Source: Corbicula japonica
Lineage: Eukaryota; Mollusca; Bivalvia; Venerida; Cyrenidae
Assembly (NCBI GenBank): GCA_038501625.1
Contig: JAZAYU010001124.1
Location: 19,443 to 83,442 of the forward strand
Length of the DNA stretch: 64,000 nt
Reading direction: 5' to 3'
Under the pieces are notes generated by a model. The model was not told the origin of the DNA, did no database searches, and saw only the letters and a list, made by a program, of their open reading frames with translations. Below are positions 23,836 through 34,480 of this stretch, in pieces. Position 1 is the stretch's first letter. Each line of letters starts with the position of its first letter. The translations under genes and the position numbers were made by a program.

Positions 23836-26800
23836 TCAGGTCATCATTGGATTCTCCACTTTAAACTGCACATAGAGAGCTTCTTTTCCCAATTCTACCT
23901 GAAAAAATAGCATAGATTAAATATTAGATATATATATTATATTTTGCAGCAATAATAACAGTGTGTTATTTCTTAGAAAATTTGACCTCAACAGATATAC
24001 TCACAAAAAATCAAAAAAATTAATCATAACTTCAAGACTGCCAATATGTCAATATTAATGATATTCTAAAATAATCATTTTTTACTTTTATGCAATGAGG
24101 ATTAATGGTAAAAAATCATAATTTTACTTGTATAGTTCCAAAAAAAGGTGTAAGTCTATTTTAGCCAAAATCTTCCATCCTATGGATGACCAGTGTAGAT
24201 CATGTTCAGCCTGCAGATTCATTCAGCCTCAACAGGATCTACACTGTTCAGTTTTTGTCTGGAATAACCTTATTAATATAAATGCAAACAAGAACATGTT
24301 ACAATGTAATGAAACCAGGTTTTCTTCATAAATGTCATGGCATAACTATGACAAAATACACCCATCTCGTCCTTATTACTGCTATTTTGATGTCAGACAG
24401 CTATGTAAGGTTTCAAAGCTCCAACTTAAATGAGAACTAGATGGGTGTTCAGTTAAACACTTGTGTCCACCTCGGGTGTTATGTTGAAAAAAAATGCAAG
24501 TAAAAAGTAAACTCCATTGAATGTGTCCTTGACCAAAAGAATTCGGCATCATCATGAGTATGTCATCATAAGCAATATTTGAAAGTTTCATGAAGAAATA
24601 TTGAGAAATGGCAAAGTTATAGCAAACATTAAGTTTTTGTGTCAAAATCTAAGTACAAAAAGGGGCATAACTCCATCAAATGTGACAAAGACCTAAGAAA
24701 ATTGTCATTAAGTTTTCATGATGGACAGACGGACGGATGGACAAAGCGGTCCCTATGTATTGCCTTTCACACACATTAAACAACATATGGATAAAAAATA
24801 ATAGCCAGCCTGAGGGTTTTCCAAAACAAAGAGACCTGGTAAAAATGTAGATCATTATCACACTGCACAGATGTGCAGGGTGTCTTAGTCATGGCAATTA
24901 AAATGAACTACCCTAACTGTAATATTTGAGCAATTTAATTGAATATGTTTCCTTATAATTATTCTCACCTATGCGAAAGCTGTCTTAAGACCGCAGCTTT
25001 ACAACTTCCTCCTTCAAGTCTATGTTTTCTTTCCCGAGCAACTCTACTGCATTCTGTACTTGAACAATCTGCTAATGAAAAACATTTCAGATCAGTCAGA
25101 ACATCTCTGCTGTTTGATCATATTCCTAATGAATAGAAAAACAAACAGAGTTGATCATGCTTAGAGAGCACAGGAAGTGCCTTTCAATCTAGATCTAAAC
25201 TGTTCTTGCATTTATTAGAAGTTGTATCTATGGGTAAAATATGTTTCAATTATGTTTTGTCATTGACCACTAAATACAAATAATAGTTAGCTTTGTGCTT
25301 ATGAGTCTCTTTAAAGTTTGACAGAATTTGTGTAAACTTGAATAAAGTAACTCAAATTCAGTCATAATTGTTTTTATTTATTAATAAACCCCAAATGATC
25401 AATCATTTACACTGAAAATGTGATAGTTTCTCAATATTCTTGTCAAAACTAAAACCTTTTATATGCAATTTTACCCATTTTACTGAAATAACATGGTCAT
25501 TGACTGTCACTTTAAAGGTTGGCATGGTTATGGTCACTTTAAATGAAACAAAAAGTTATTTTGAGTGACCATGACCATGCCAACCTGTGAAGAGGACCAT
25601 GACTGTGCAAACTTTTCAAGATGACTATAATGGAACTAGTCGCGTTTTCACGGCAGACGACTAATACTATACTATTGAATGATATTAACATTGACAAGAC
25701 CGACTGACTTCCTGTAAAAGCACTCCTACTTCTTTATCAACTTACCATGGGGTAGAAAACAAAGTGCAAATTGCATAAGATTCCCCCACATTTGCCCCGG
25801 TTTAAACAATTTGGTCTTTCTGTGTTGACAGAATGTGGCTCAAGACACAAATGGTCTATTACTATACATAGTAGCTCATGGCAAACATGGGATGACTTAA
25901 GGCTAAGGTTCAACACTGTAAACATACATGATAGACCTACCTTAGTCTGCGTGCAAGCATTGTGTACCATCCATCAGGAAATCTGGCCTTGATTACAGTA
26001 ATTTACACCATGGATCCTTCACTTTGGCAGCCCTACAACAAAGTATAGCAATTTTCATTCATTGGTGGTGGAGTTTTCATCCAAATTACTGGCAAATCTT
26101 TCTTAAATCCCTTAACTTTATCTATTTGATTCAAACTGAGGATAAAAAAACATAACTTGACCCCTTGTTTACATTTAGACTGAAAATGAAAGTAAAAATA
26201 GCCTTTTTCCAGGTCTGAACTAAAATAATATATAATATAATAAAATAAAATATATTATTATATAATCATACAAATAAAAATCAAAATTACCCCACTGTCT
26301 GAGTGTATGACCATTTACCTGTCACATGTCAAACTTTCATTAAAATATCTCCAAAAATGATGAAGATATTGAAAATACAGCGTTTCCTGAATTTTCCTTT
26401 TCCAATATGCTGTAATGCATGTATTTTACTACACTACAATTATCTCATTTTAAAACTAATTGGATACTGTTTTTTTTAATCTGACTATAATTTATCTGAA
26501 TAAAGATATAATGCAATTTAATTATACTTACATTTGAGACCAACAGGTTTTCAGTACACCCTTGAAAAGTTGTCTCCCTGCATTAAGAAGCTTTCTGATC
26601 TCTCCATGTATATAGGCATTGTCTGTTACATCCCAGAAAGCCTGAACAAGGATGAGTTGACCGAATTCGTTTTCCTTTTTTATCAGTCCCCTCTTGAACT
26701 TATCAGTTCCAAACAAAGCGCACAGACATGCTGCGGTGACAGTGCCAAAAGAAGCTCCTTGAAGAAGCTTGATACGAAGACTTCTGAAAAACAAAATATC

Positions 26801-28869
26801 TTAAGGCTTACATCATGAACATAGAATATAAAACATTAATAATTAGTATCTAGGGATCAAAACAAAAGTGTATCAAATGACTTTCTGATCAGGTTCTACA
26901 CTGATTGCTTTTAGTCATTAGATTATTTATAACCAAAATCATTAGAATCCAGTGTAGATTCAGATTAGATAGCATGTATGTACTGGATGATCTGGACCAA
27001 CACTGGTCACAGTTGCACACATGTTAAAAATAAAATGTATGCAATTTGCATATAATTATGTACTCAAGGGTTGAGTTTTAAGTTCAAGTCATTTAAAAGG
27101 GGTATAACTCTAAAACAGAACTTATTAAATACGACATTTTGTATAATATATATAAATTACCTTCCATGTTACAAGAATCATTCAGTTTTTGGTTTAACTA
27201 AAATATTTGAAAGGATGATAGCTTTTCACTTGAAAATTAGGAAGATTCTGGCCTTTAAAATTTGAAAATTATGCATGATAATTGCTTTATTTGGGAAAAC
27301 AAAACTCATTGAAGATGGGTGCTAATGTTAGTTTATAAATTTCAATTTTGAGTATTTAAGAGTTGTTTACTTTAATTTTTAAAGCATTTTATTTTTCTGA
27401 TTTCAATTTTCAAACTCCTCAAAGGAATTAGATCTATTTTTGGACATCTTACCTTGTATTTGGGAATAGGTGTATTATCTGCCACATTTTGGAAAAAACA
27501 CTATATATTTTTGGATTGGGAAGTGGTCATATACAGGCCTCTGTTATATGAGGATGAAAAGACTTGGTGACATAACTACAAAAAATTAATAAGAAATTAA
27601 ATTACTGTTCTTGTTTTCAGAACAAAGTCTTTGTTCATGCAAATATTCATGTATTTGTCCTGTAGGACAAGCATTTAGCAACAGTCTAGTGTCACGGGGC
27701 CGAAAATGGGCCCCATTCCCAATGCTAAATAGGGGCCATTTTTCCTAATTTCAAGAAAAAAAATTCCCAATTTCAAGAAGAAAATTCCCATTTCAACAGA
27801 AAAAACTTATTTGGCTTATAAAATAGAAACAAACAAGAGAATCTATGTAATCAAGGGACTTTTCAAATTACAAAATTAGTTTGTTTACTTTTGATCAGTG
27901 ATCTATTAAACCTACAATCCTTGAATCTATGTATGCAACCTCTTTAAAAATTCCCAATTTGAGCAGGGGCCTTTTTCCCAAATACCCCTGAAAAAGCCCT
28001 GATATGCCCCCAGTAGCATAGTTTGTCATGATACAAATTTAAAATACCAGCACAGTGTTAAAACAGCAACTCAAATCACAACTTAGTTCTAAGCAACATC
28101 ATTGGGGGCCAGAAACAGTAAATAAAAAAAATGAACATAAAAATCAAGTGAAGTAAACAATAATATTAGATTATTATTAAGTACATGAATCACGATATAT
28201 AAACACTGTGTTCTCATCGTGCATTGTTTTTATTTTTATTGTTTTAGTAATTTTAATGTGTCTTGTATTTATATAAGATAATACTATCAATGTGACAGAA
28301 TGTAAATACCAATTTTTATGACACATTGGAATAAAACTTTTGTATGTATTCCAATTATGACACTTGGAATATAAATTTTGCATAATATTCCATAACTAAA
28401 CCAAAACTCAGTACCAATTAGGGAAAACAAAATTAAAATGGGCCTAAAAAGCTAAACGCTTAGCATTATCCGGTGCTCCGGCTTCTAATCTACATGAACT
28501 ACATGAATTATAAATAGCGGACTCAAGTGATCTGAATGGAACATGAAGTTGAACATTTCCAGAAACAATCACATCCAAGCATCTTGTAAAGCAAAAATGC
28601 TATCTTTTAAATTTTGCCTGCAGATTACTTTGGTTTAAAAACCACAGCACACACATTGTATCCTCGAAAGACTGTTAAAACCAAAAAGTATCCAATTTTC
28701 TTAAAAAGGAGAATCAGGGTTTGAATTTTATATTCACCGTTCCACTAGCTCTGTCTTGTAAATGTGGCAATTCCTGATATGCATAGAATCTATTTCACTT
28801 TTTTTCTACTTACAGAAATGAGTAATTACCCCATTACCTTGCCAAAACCGTTGAATCATTTCTCTCCAT
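23836..28869 (-). CDS. Spliced gene of unknown function inside copy A
   Basis: Inferred from splice sites on the minus strand. Start exon: 28,894-28,838, ATG at 28,869, acceptor tatttttcag, donor AAG|GTAATG, phase 2, coding MERNDSTVLA. Main exon: 26,783-26,532, donor CAAAT|GTAAGT; it begins with the base needed to complete an Arg codon. It encodes SLRIKLLQGASFGTVTAACL, then a charged stretch (DKFKRGLIKKENEFG) and LLNAGRQLFKGVL. The hydrophobic run GASFGTVTAACLCALFG may be a membrane segment. Next exon: 25,819-25,746, donor CATG|GTAAGT, in matching phase (KTKLFKPGQMWGNL). Then 25,071-24,969, whose best-looking frame (QIVQVQNAVELLGKENIDLK, coiled-coil-like) does not match the incoming phase. 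Likely last exon: 23,898-23,836 (LGKEALYVQFKVENPMM, stop TGA). An alternative short first exon is 27,487-27,453. Family not recognised. The two exon differences seen against A' are synonymous. Confidence 0.5.
24190..24260. repeat. Dispersed repeat fragment, family of 1,690-2,400
   Basis: 'gaccagtgtagatcatgttcagcctgcag' and 'caggatctacactgttcag' form a short inverted pair within an intron of the unknown gene. A related piece lies at about 26,900-26,990. Confidence 0.5.
25500..25592. repeat. Intronic hairpin
   Basis: Arms 'ggttggcatggttatggtcac' (about 25,517) and 'gtgaccatgaccatgccaacc' (about 25,563) are inverted with one mismatch around a loop of roughly 25 bp. Present in A' at about 55,080-55,148. 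A small foldback; no other function seen. Confidence 0.7.
27687..27905. other. About 210-bp segment present in A only
   Basis: A' jumps from 'gcatttagcaacagtc' to 'ttattaaacctac' (57,230-57,241). The segment begins 'tagtgtcacggggcc' and is rich in 'attcccaattt' blocks. No clean target duplication or inverted ends, so deletion from A' is as likely as insertion in A. Confidence 0.6.
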
Positions 28870-29215
28870 TATAGCCAATGCAATGATGTCTCAACTGAAA
28901 AATATCCAATCTTCTAAAAATAAGTGGAACTTTTTGAAGTACTAGATCTTGATCTACAACATATACCGAAATAGATACGTATCATCAAGTAAAAGTAAGT
29001 TAATCAAATAATTTATTAACCCATTTAATTCGTCCAGAAAAGGGATTGGATTTAGACTTCTAGATTTGCTAGGTCTCCTTAGAAATGGAAATTGGATTTA
29101 GTAGATCTATCTAATACGTCAGTAGCTAATGAAAATTTTATTATCTTCACCATCACAGGTCATTGCAATTTTTTTTCGTTGAACTATTTCTATTTGTATA
29201 TAAAGAAAAACTTAC

Positions 29216-29335
29216 CATAAAATTGATGTCAATATCCACCAACGCACATGTATTCAGTCTACACTGACTTGAATGAACTGGATTTTACGAACTCATTGAC
29301 ACGGCATAGATGACGTCAGAATGCCGCGCGTGAAT
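29216..29335 (-). promoter_or_regulatory. Candidate 5' non-coding exon and promoter of the unknown gene (copy A)
   Basis: A strong donor, TTTTATG|GTAAGTTTTTC, ends at 29,216 on the minus strand. It is preceded by a locally GC-richer block containing TGACGTCA (CRE, 29,311-29,318) and 'gccgcgcg'. The transcription start is not visible; the exon's 5' limit is a guess. Confidence 0.4.
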
Positions 29336-30918
29336 TTTATGAATGAAATCTAAACTTCACTGGACAGAAAGCGACAAAATATATTTCGGGTACAATGTAC
29401 AATTAATTTTTAAACCATTTCTTCATAAAATACGTAAATTTGTCGGACAAGATGATTAAAATAATAATAATAATAATAACAGTATAAACAATATATTAAA
29501 TTCATAAAAGCAGCATTAAAAACTTAAAGGTGCCTTGTCACTTAACAGGACGAGAATATTAAGTGCTTTCAAATATCAAAATTTATTACTTAAACTTAAG
29601 AACACATCAAACAAAGTAGTTTTGATGTTATATTCTTTAACAGTCAAATTACTTTGCCGAAGTTGTTAAAGTGTTGTAAACACAGTAAAATTTACTGACA
29701 ACATGTCCTGAAATTAACTGATTAGTCCAAAATTTCGGCGAAATTCGCCCCTGTTCAGACATTTATAGACATTACTCAGTATTACAATTATTATTAGTTA
29801 CATGTGAGAAATTGAAGTATAACACCCCAAAAACGTGAATAAGCAGCTTAAACTCTTTAACTTTTAGACAAAAAATAAAATGTTCCTGTTGCCACTTACC
29901 ACCAGAGAAATAAGAGGCACATTCGCATTTTCATAGACTAAATGAAATATTTTTTTTACAAAAGTTTGTCCTATTTTTACGTGAGCAACTTCACAGGGGA
30001 GGGCGGGGGGGGGGGGGGGGGGGGGGAGGAGGAGGTCGCGCACAACCATCAACGCTGGTGTAGCGAGAAAATTGTTTTGCAGATAAATATATTAATATGC
30101 TGCCGACGAAGATCTGTTTCTGTTATAATATCATTGATTACCACTCTATCTATAAGTGTTGTCTTGCGCAAACTTCACACCAGTAGCGCAACCGCTACCG
30201 TAAAGGTTTGGCCAGTATTTTCCTTAACACAGAAAACAGATTTAAACCAGTCACAGGGGATAAACAACGGAACGAATACTTTGTTTCTGCAGTGATATAG
30301 GACGAAAAATCAACTAAAACTGCAGGAAAATCGAAAAAAAACTTCACCTGACATTGAATTTCGCTCATTTCAGAGGCAGGATATGATCGTCATAACTAAA
30401 CATTGCACTGGTATATTGTTTTCATATTATATCAGAATACAGATAAATCAAACACGCATCGAATCACGTTCCCCGTTTTTTGTTCAAGAATTGCTTGATA
30501 TTTCAATAAAAAACGAGTCAAAGCTGACCACCTACCTTTCCGGGTCAAAATTAGCATAACATCGACAGTACCGTCACCTGACGTTTTCAGAAAACATTTT
30601 ATAGAACGTATTACGAGAGTTCAGCTCGCGTTTTCTTCTATAAATCAGCAGAAGATGCATGACTCTTACAAGAAATGATTTCTTTTGCCAAATATTAACT
30701 CCCCCGGTTGACTTTAAAGGACTAATGAATAGTATAACACCAGGCTGGACTGTACATTTTTTTTCGGAATCACAACAATATGCATCTACCGTGCAAAGCT
30801 GTGCGCGATTAAAAAAAAATAGCACAATCTGTGCATTTCCAAGTAATACTTTCAAAACCTACCATTGGTGTCGGTTTCTTTTCGACCAGTGCTTTGCAAA
30901 TTTGATATCATCTTTAAA
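29336..30918. other. Interior of copy A, non-coding, with G22 run
   Basis: Contains an uninterrupted G22 at 30,005-30,026 followed by 'aggaggagg' (G19 in A' at 59,384-59,402). This is a strong G-quadruplex candidate on the + strand. Open frames around it encode only poly-Gly/poly-Pro. No gene recognised. Confidence 0.5.
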
Positions 30919-31242
30919 GCCCGGATCACACTGTCCCCGTATACAGCCCCGGTGCGTCCCGGTTTGGCCAACCGAATCCCCAACCGTAGCGACGCCGGGA
31001 AGAATTTCATTGAATCCGGATAAAAACATGTTGAACCGGTGATCACCGGGGAGTGGCCCCGGTGGTGTTTAAAATTTTAAATCAATCGGGACTCGCCAGA
31101 AGCGAAACCAATGCCCGGCTTATTCCGGGGGAGTTCCGGAACATTAAACGGGTTGTATACCGCGGAAATGTGAACATCGCTTCACGAATCTTCCCGGTCC
31201 ACCGGCTACAAATTACCGGAAAGGGGACACTGTGATTGGCGC
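30919..31242. mobile_element. 324-bp GC-rich miniature inverted-repeat element, copy A
   Basis: The ends GCCCGGATCACACTGTCCCC and, reversed, GCGCCAATCACAGTGTCCCC match at 16 of 20 positions. Both sides carry TTAAA (30,914-30,918; 31,243-31,247). The interior is rich in CCGG and CCCCGG, unlike its surroundings. Also in A' at 60,291-60,614. A TTAA(A) duplication would suit piggyBac/Kolobok-type mobilisation, but no empty site is available. Confidence 0.6.
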
Positions 31243-31332
31243 TTAAAAGAAGTAAAAAAATGAGTACACTTACTTCGATGAAGCCCTATCTTCCAATTCT
31301 CTGCTATTGAAACGCGAATCAAAAAAAGAACT

Positions 31333-31587
31333 TAGGGCCTTACGGAATTCCGTTGGGGCCATCGTTGTTTCGCACTTTCGACCTCTTGGGCGAGAACACG
31401 AATACGCGAAATCACGATGCGAGATCGCGAAACAACGATGCGAGATCGCGAAAACACGATGCGAGGTCGCGAGAGTACGATGCGAGAACGCGATATTAAT
31501 ATATCGTGTTTTCGCGTTTTCGTGTTCTCGCTCTTGAAGTCGACAGGGCAAAACAACGATGGCCTCAACGGAACACCGTAGGGCCTA
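31333..31587. mobile_element. 255-bp foldback element with a 21-bp minisatellite, copy A
   Basis: Arms of about 40 bp: TAGGGCCTTACGGAATTCCG and, reversed, TAGGCCCTACGGTGTTCCGT, both continuing TTG(G/A)GGCCATCGTTGTTT. Between them four 21-bp units start 'acgatgcgag(a/g)(t/a)cgcga' (31,414-31,497). Because 21 is a multiple of three, the units read as seven-residue peptide repeats (ISRSRIV) on minus; this is not evidence for a protein. Equivalent at 60,706-60,960. Confidence 0.7.
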
Positions 31588-32390
31588 GTCTTAGGCGCGA
31601 TTGTCGCGTCATAAGCGCGAAAGCTATGTCCAGCAATGATTTTATGAAACAGCAACAGGTACAATAGCATCATACTAAGTCGCGAGTTCCTGCTGAAAAG
31701 ATCGATATATGACCTTATTGTAAGAAATATCTGCCACTTCAAATTAAAATTTCAGTTATCTTGCTGAAATCTTCGTAGCTGAAACTTGTTTTGTAGCGCA
31801 ACAAATACATTTGTATTAAAAGGTCCCAATATTATTATTCCAAGAAGCCTTTTCTGTGAGATGGGCCAGTTTATGAGTTTATCACGTTTTGATTTGTTTT
31901 TCGTGAGATCCATCTGGGACTCGGAAAAAAAAACTTGATCGATGCAGATTTCGGATCTTTAGATAATTCGGCGTTCCATACAAGGTGACCGATTTACACT
32001 ACGGTGATTACGTCATTTTATCAGCTAATCAATTCTCAGAAATAAGTTAGTGACGCGTTTTTAAAAACAAACATTTCAGTTTTGCAATGACATAATCTGA
32101 TAATTATTTGGAGGACGGAAACAAATGGTCACGTCGGTGGAATACTAAGGATGCAAATTGAATGCAAGTAATTTTTATCTTTTCTATTCTACTTTGCCGT
32201 AGACCATTTGACAGCGACATTGAGTGATATTCAGTGAAGTTTGATTTAAAAGGATTTAAAGAATTTTTCGAGCAAACGGAGTGTCCAGTGCTTCAGTTGT
32301 CCAATTTAAAACGCAGACTTACGTGTTAAAGAAAGGAGAAAGAATTAAAATGATAAATCTGGCAATAAATAAATAAATATGCTGCCGACA
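31588..32390. other. Right interior of copy A, no gene
   Basis: Non-coding DNA leading into the right TIR; co-linear with 60,961-61,759. Nothing recognised. Confidence 0.45.
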
Positions 32391-32762
32391 AAGAAAATTT
32401 GATTAAACTTGGAATATAAATAACAACAGTGCTTAGATGAAAAAAAGAATGGATTTCGACTACAAATAACAGGAACGAACATAGACGTTAGAAGTTATTT
32501 GAAAACGTCGTTTAAATTCTCATCGATGACCACCATCGACAGCACATGTGCTGTCGATGGTGCCTGATGACGTCATCAGTTTCAAAAGTAAACAAAGATC
32601 AACGTAGTTGCACGAAGAATGACAACAAAGGTAGGCTGTTTTATATGATTTATTACAACAAAATGGGATAAAGTAACAACAAAGAGGAAAAACATTTACG
32701 ACAAAAGAAAAAAGTGAATTCTCAGTTTGATGCCATTTTCTCACTTCACATAATACTCTGTT
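32391..32762. repeat. Right terminal inverted repeat of copy A
   Basis: Inverse of 14,914-15,285, ending ...ACTTCACATAATACTCTGTT. Carries the 32-bp palindrome at 32,531-32,562 and the CRE-like palindrome at 32,564-32,579. The following bases TTGGGTTATTAG are satellite. Confidence 0.85.
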
Positions 32763-34386
32763 TTGGGTTATTAGAAATATATGTTTACTCTTGAGCGTGC
32801 CTTACCAACTCGGTCATTTTACGCTGTGTAATATGGGGTTTAACACCCGGTTTAATAGGTTCCTGACGGTCTAGAAATTTGAAATTTGGAACATAAGCTC
32901 ACCTAAAAGATCTCTAAACACCGTGCAAATTTCAAAGATATTGGATTATTAGAAATTCACGTTTTCTCGTGTTTGATCATAAATTCGCGACTTAATTGCC
33001 CAGTGAAATGCCTATTGGAAACCGTCGGATGTGAGCTTCATTCAAATGCAGTAACTCAAACCAAAACTGGTTTCAGGTAGTCCACCATCAGTGGAACACG
33101 ACCCGCAGGTTTTTTAGGCTCATTGCATTTAAATGGCGCTTGGGTCGGGGCTGTAAGTACGAGCACCCAGCAAACGTTTGTATTGCGTTTTCACACTTAG
33201 TCATTTTTCGCTATTTAATGTAGTGTTTAACACCCGGTTTAATAGGTTCCTGACGGTGTAGAACTTTGAAATTTGGACCATAAGCTCACCTAAAAGAGCT
33301 CTAAACACCGTGCAAATTTCAAAGATATTGGGTTATTAGAAATATATGTTTACTCTTGAGCGTGCCTTACCGACTCGAACATTTTACGCTGTGTAATATA
33401 GGGTTTAAAACCCGGTTTCATAGGTTCCTGACGGTCTAGAAATTTGAAATTTGGAACATAACCTCACCTAAAAGATCTCTAAACACCGTGCAAATTTCAA
33501 AGATATTGGATTATTAGAAATGCACGTTTTCTTGTGTTTGATCATAAATTCGCGACTTAATTGCCCAGTGAAATGCCTATTGGAAAACCGTCGGATGTGA
33601 GCTCCATTCAAATGCAGTAACTCAAACCAAAACTAGTTTCAGGTAGTCCACCATCAGTGGAACACGACCCGCAGGTTTTTTAGGCTCATTGCATTTAAAT
33701 GGCGCTTGGGTCGGGGCTGTAAGTGCGAGCACCCAGCAAACGTTTGTATTGCGTTTTCACGCTTAGTCATTTTTCGCTATTTAATGTAGTGTTTAACACC
33801 CGGTTTAATAGGTTCCTGACGGTGTAGAACTTTGAAATTTGGACCATAAGCTCACCTAAAAGAGCACTAAACACCGTGCAAATTTCAAAGATATTGGATT
33901 ATTAGAAATATACGTTTACTCTTGAGCGTGCCTTACCAACTCGGTCATTTTACGCTGTGTAATATAATTTCGCGGCTTAATTGCGCTATGAAATGCCCAT
34001 TGAAAACCGATGGATGGAAGCCCCATTTAATTGCAGTGGCTGCACTAAAGCATGCTTTTAGGTCGCCAAACATCCAATGAACACGACCTGCCAGGTTTTT
34101 CGGCTTACTGCACAACAGTTTTTCAAAGTTGGTGCTCCTAGCATAGGTCAGCATAACGTTTACATAGCAAACATATTGGGTAAGCCATATCTTTACGGTC
34201 AACGCTCGCAAACTTGCAGGGAACATAGAGAAGATCCAGCTGAGCTTCAGATCTCCCAACCTGCTGGAACCCAAGAATCCCGGAGGTCTTTCAGTACGCT
34301 ATAGTACATCGATACTTTAGCGTGGATAACCTGCCCTGTACAATGCGATTTTATAACGCTTATTTAAATTCACCGCTCTCAATAGA

Positions 34387-34480
34387 GTCGTCGTAGTGTA
34401 GTGGTTAGAGTAATAGATAATAGTAGTTAGTATAATGGTCTCTCACAAGAGAGCCCCGGGTTCGAATCCCGTCACCGAAC
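34387..34480 (+). ncRNA. tRNA-like Pol III unit, satellite unit 1
   Basis: A box TAGTGTAGTGG (34,394-34,404) and B box GGTTCGAATCC (34,459-34,469) match the tRNA consensus. A second A-box-like TAGTATAATGG lies between them, as if the D-arm region had been duplicated. The T-arm is nearly intact (CGGG/CCCG around TTCGAAT), but the acceptor ends GTCGTCG and CACCGAA pair poorly and no normal seven-base anticodon loop forms around CTCTCACAAGAGAG. T8 at 34,483-34,490 is a Pol III terminator, and TATTTAAA lies 26 bp upstream. So it is likely a transcribable pseudo-tRNA/SINE head rather than a decoding tRNA. The 5' half resembles Val/Glu tRNAs. Confidence 0.7.

Larger units (their letters stand above)
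14914..32762. mobile_element. Giant TIR-bounded element, copy A (17.85 kb)
   Basis: The two ends are inverted copies of about 370 bp starting AACAGAGTATTATGTGAAG. The same ends bound copy A' (46,141-62,131), which matches throughout at high identity in the same orientation. A differs from A' by a 543-bp TA-element, a 1,305-bp hAT element, a 0.2-kb segment near 27.7 kb and loss of about 220 bp near 19.28 kb. Four bases outside are GTTA on the left and TTGG on the right, so no target duplication flanks this copy. The left flank is a LINE fragment and the right flank is satellite. No transposase, integrase, PolB or Rep/helicase motif was found by reading; the only coding candidate is the minus-strand spliced gene. 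Class unknown. Confidence 0.8.

Noticed and set aside
29864..30295. Poly-Gly and poly-Pro frames around 30.0 kb
   Set aside because: They come from the G run; length differs between copies, with no splice or coding support.
14914..32762. Polinton/Maverick or giant-virus-derived element
   Set aside because: Size would fit, but the duplication is 4 bp and not 6, the ends do not start AG, and no PolB, integrase, packaging ATPase or capsid motif is visible.
33945..34274. 109-codon minus frame and 75-codon plus frame repeated in every satellite unit
   Set aside because: They overlap on opposite strands, have no homologous motif, and are kept only because the units are nearly identical. Repetition here is homogenisation, not coding constraint.
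34387..34480. Functional tRNA-Val or tRNA-Glu gene
   Set aside because: Acceptor stem pairing is poor and the anticodon arm cannot be folded normally; kept as a tRNA-like Pol III unit only.
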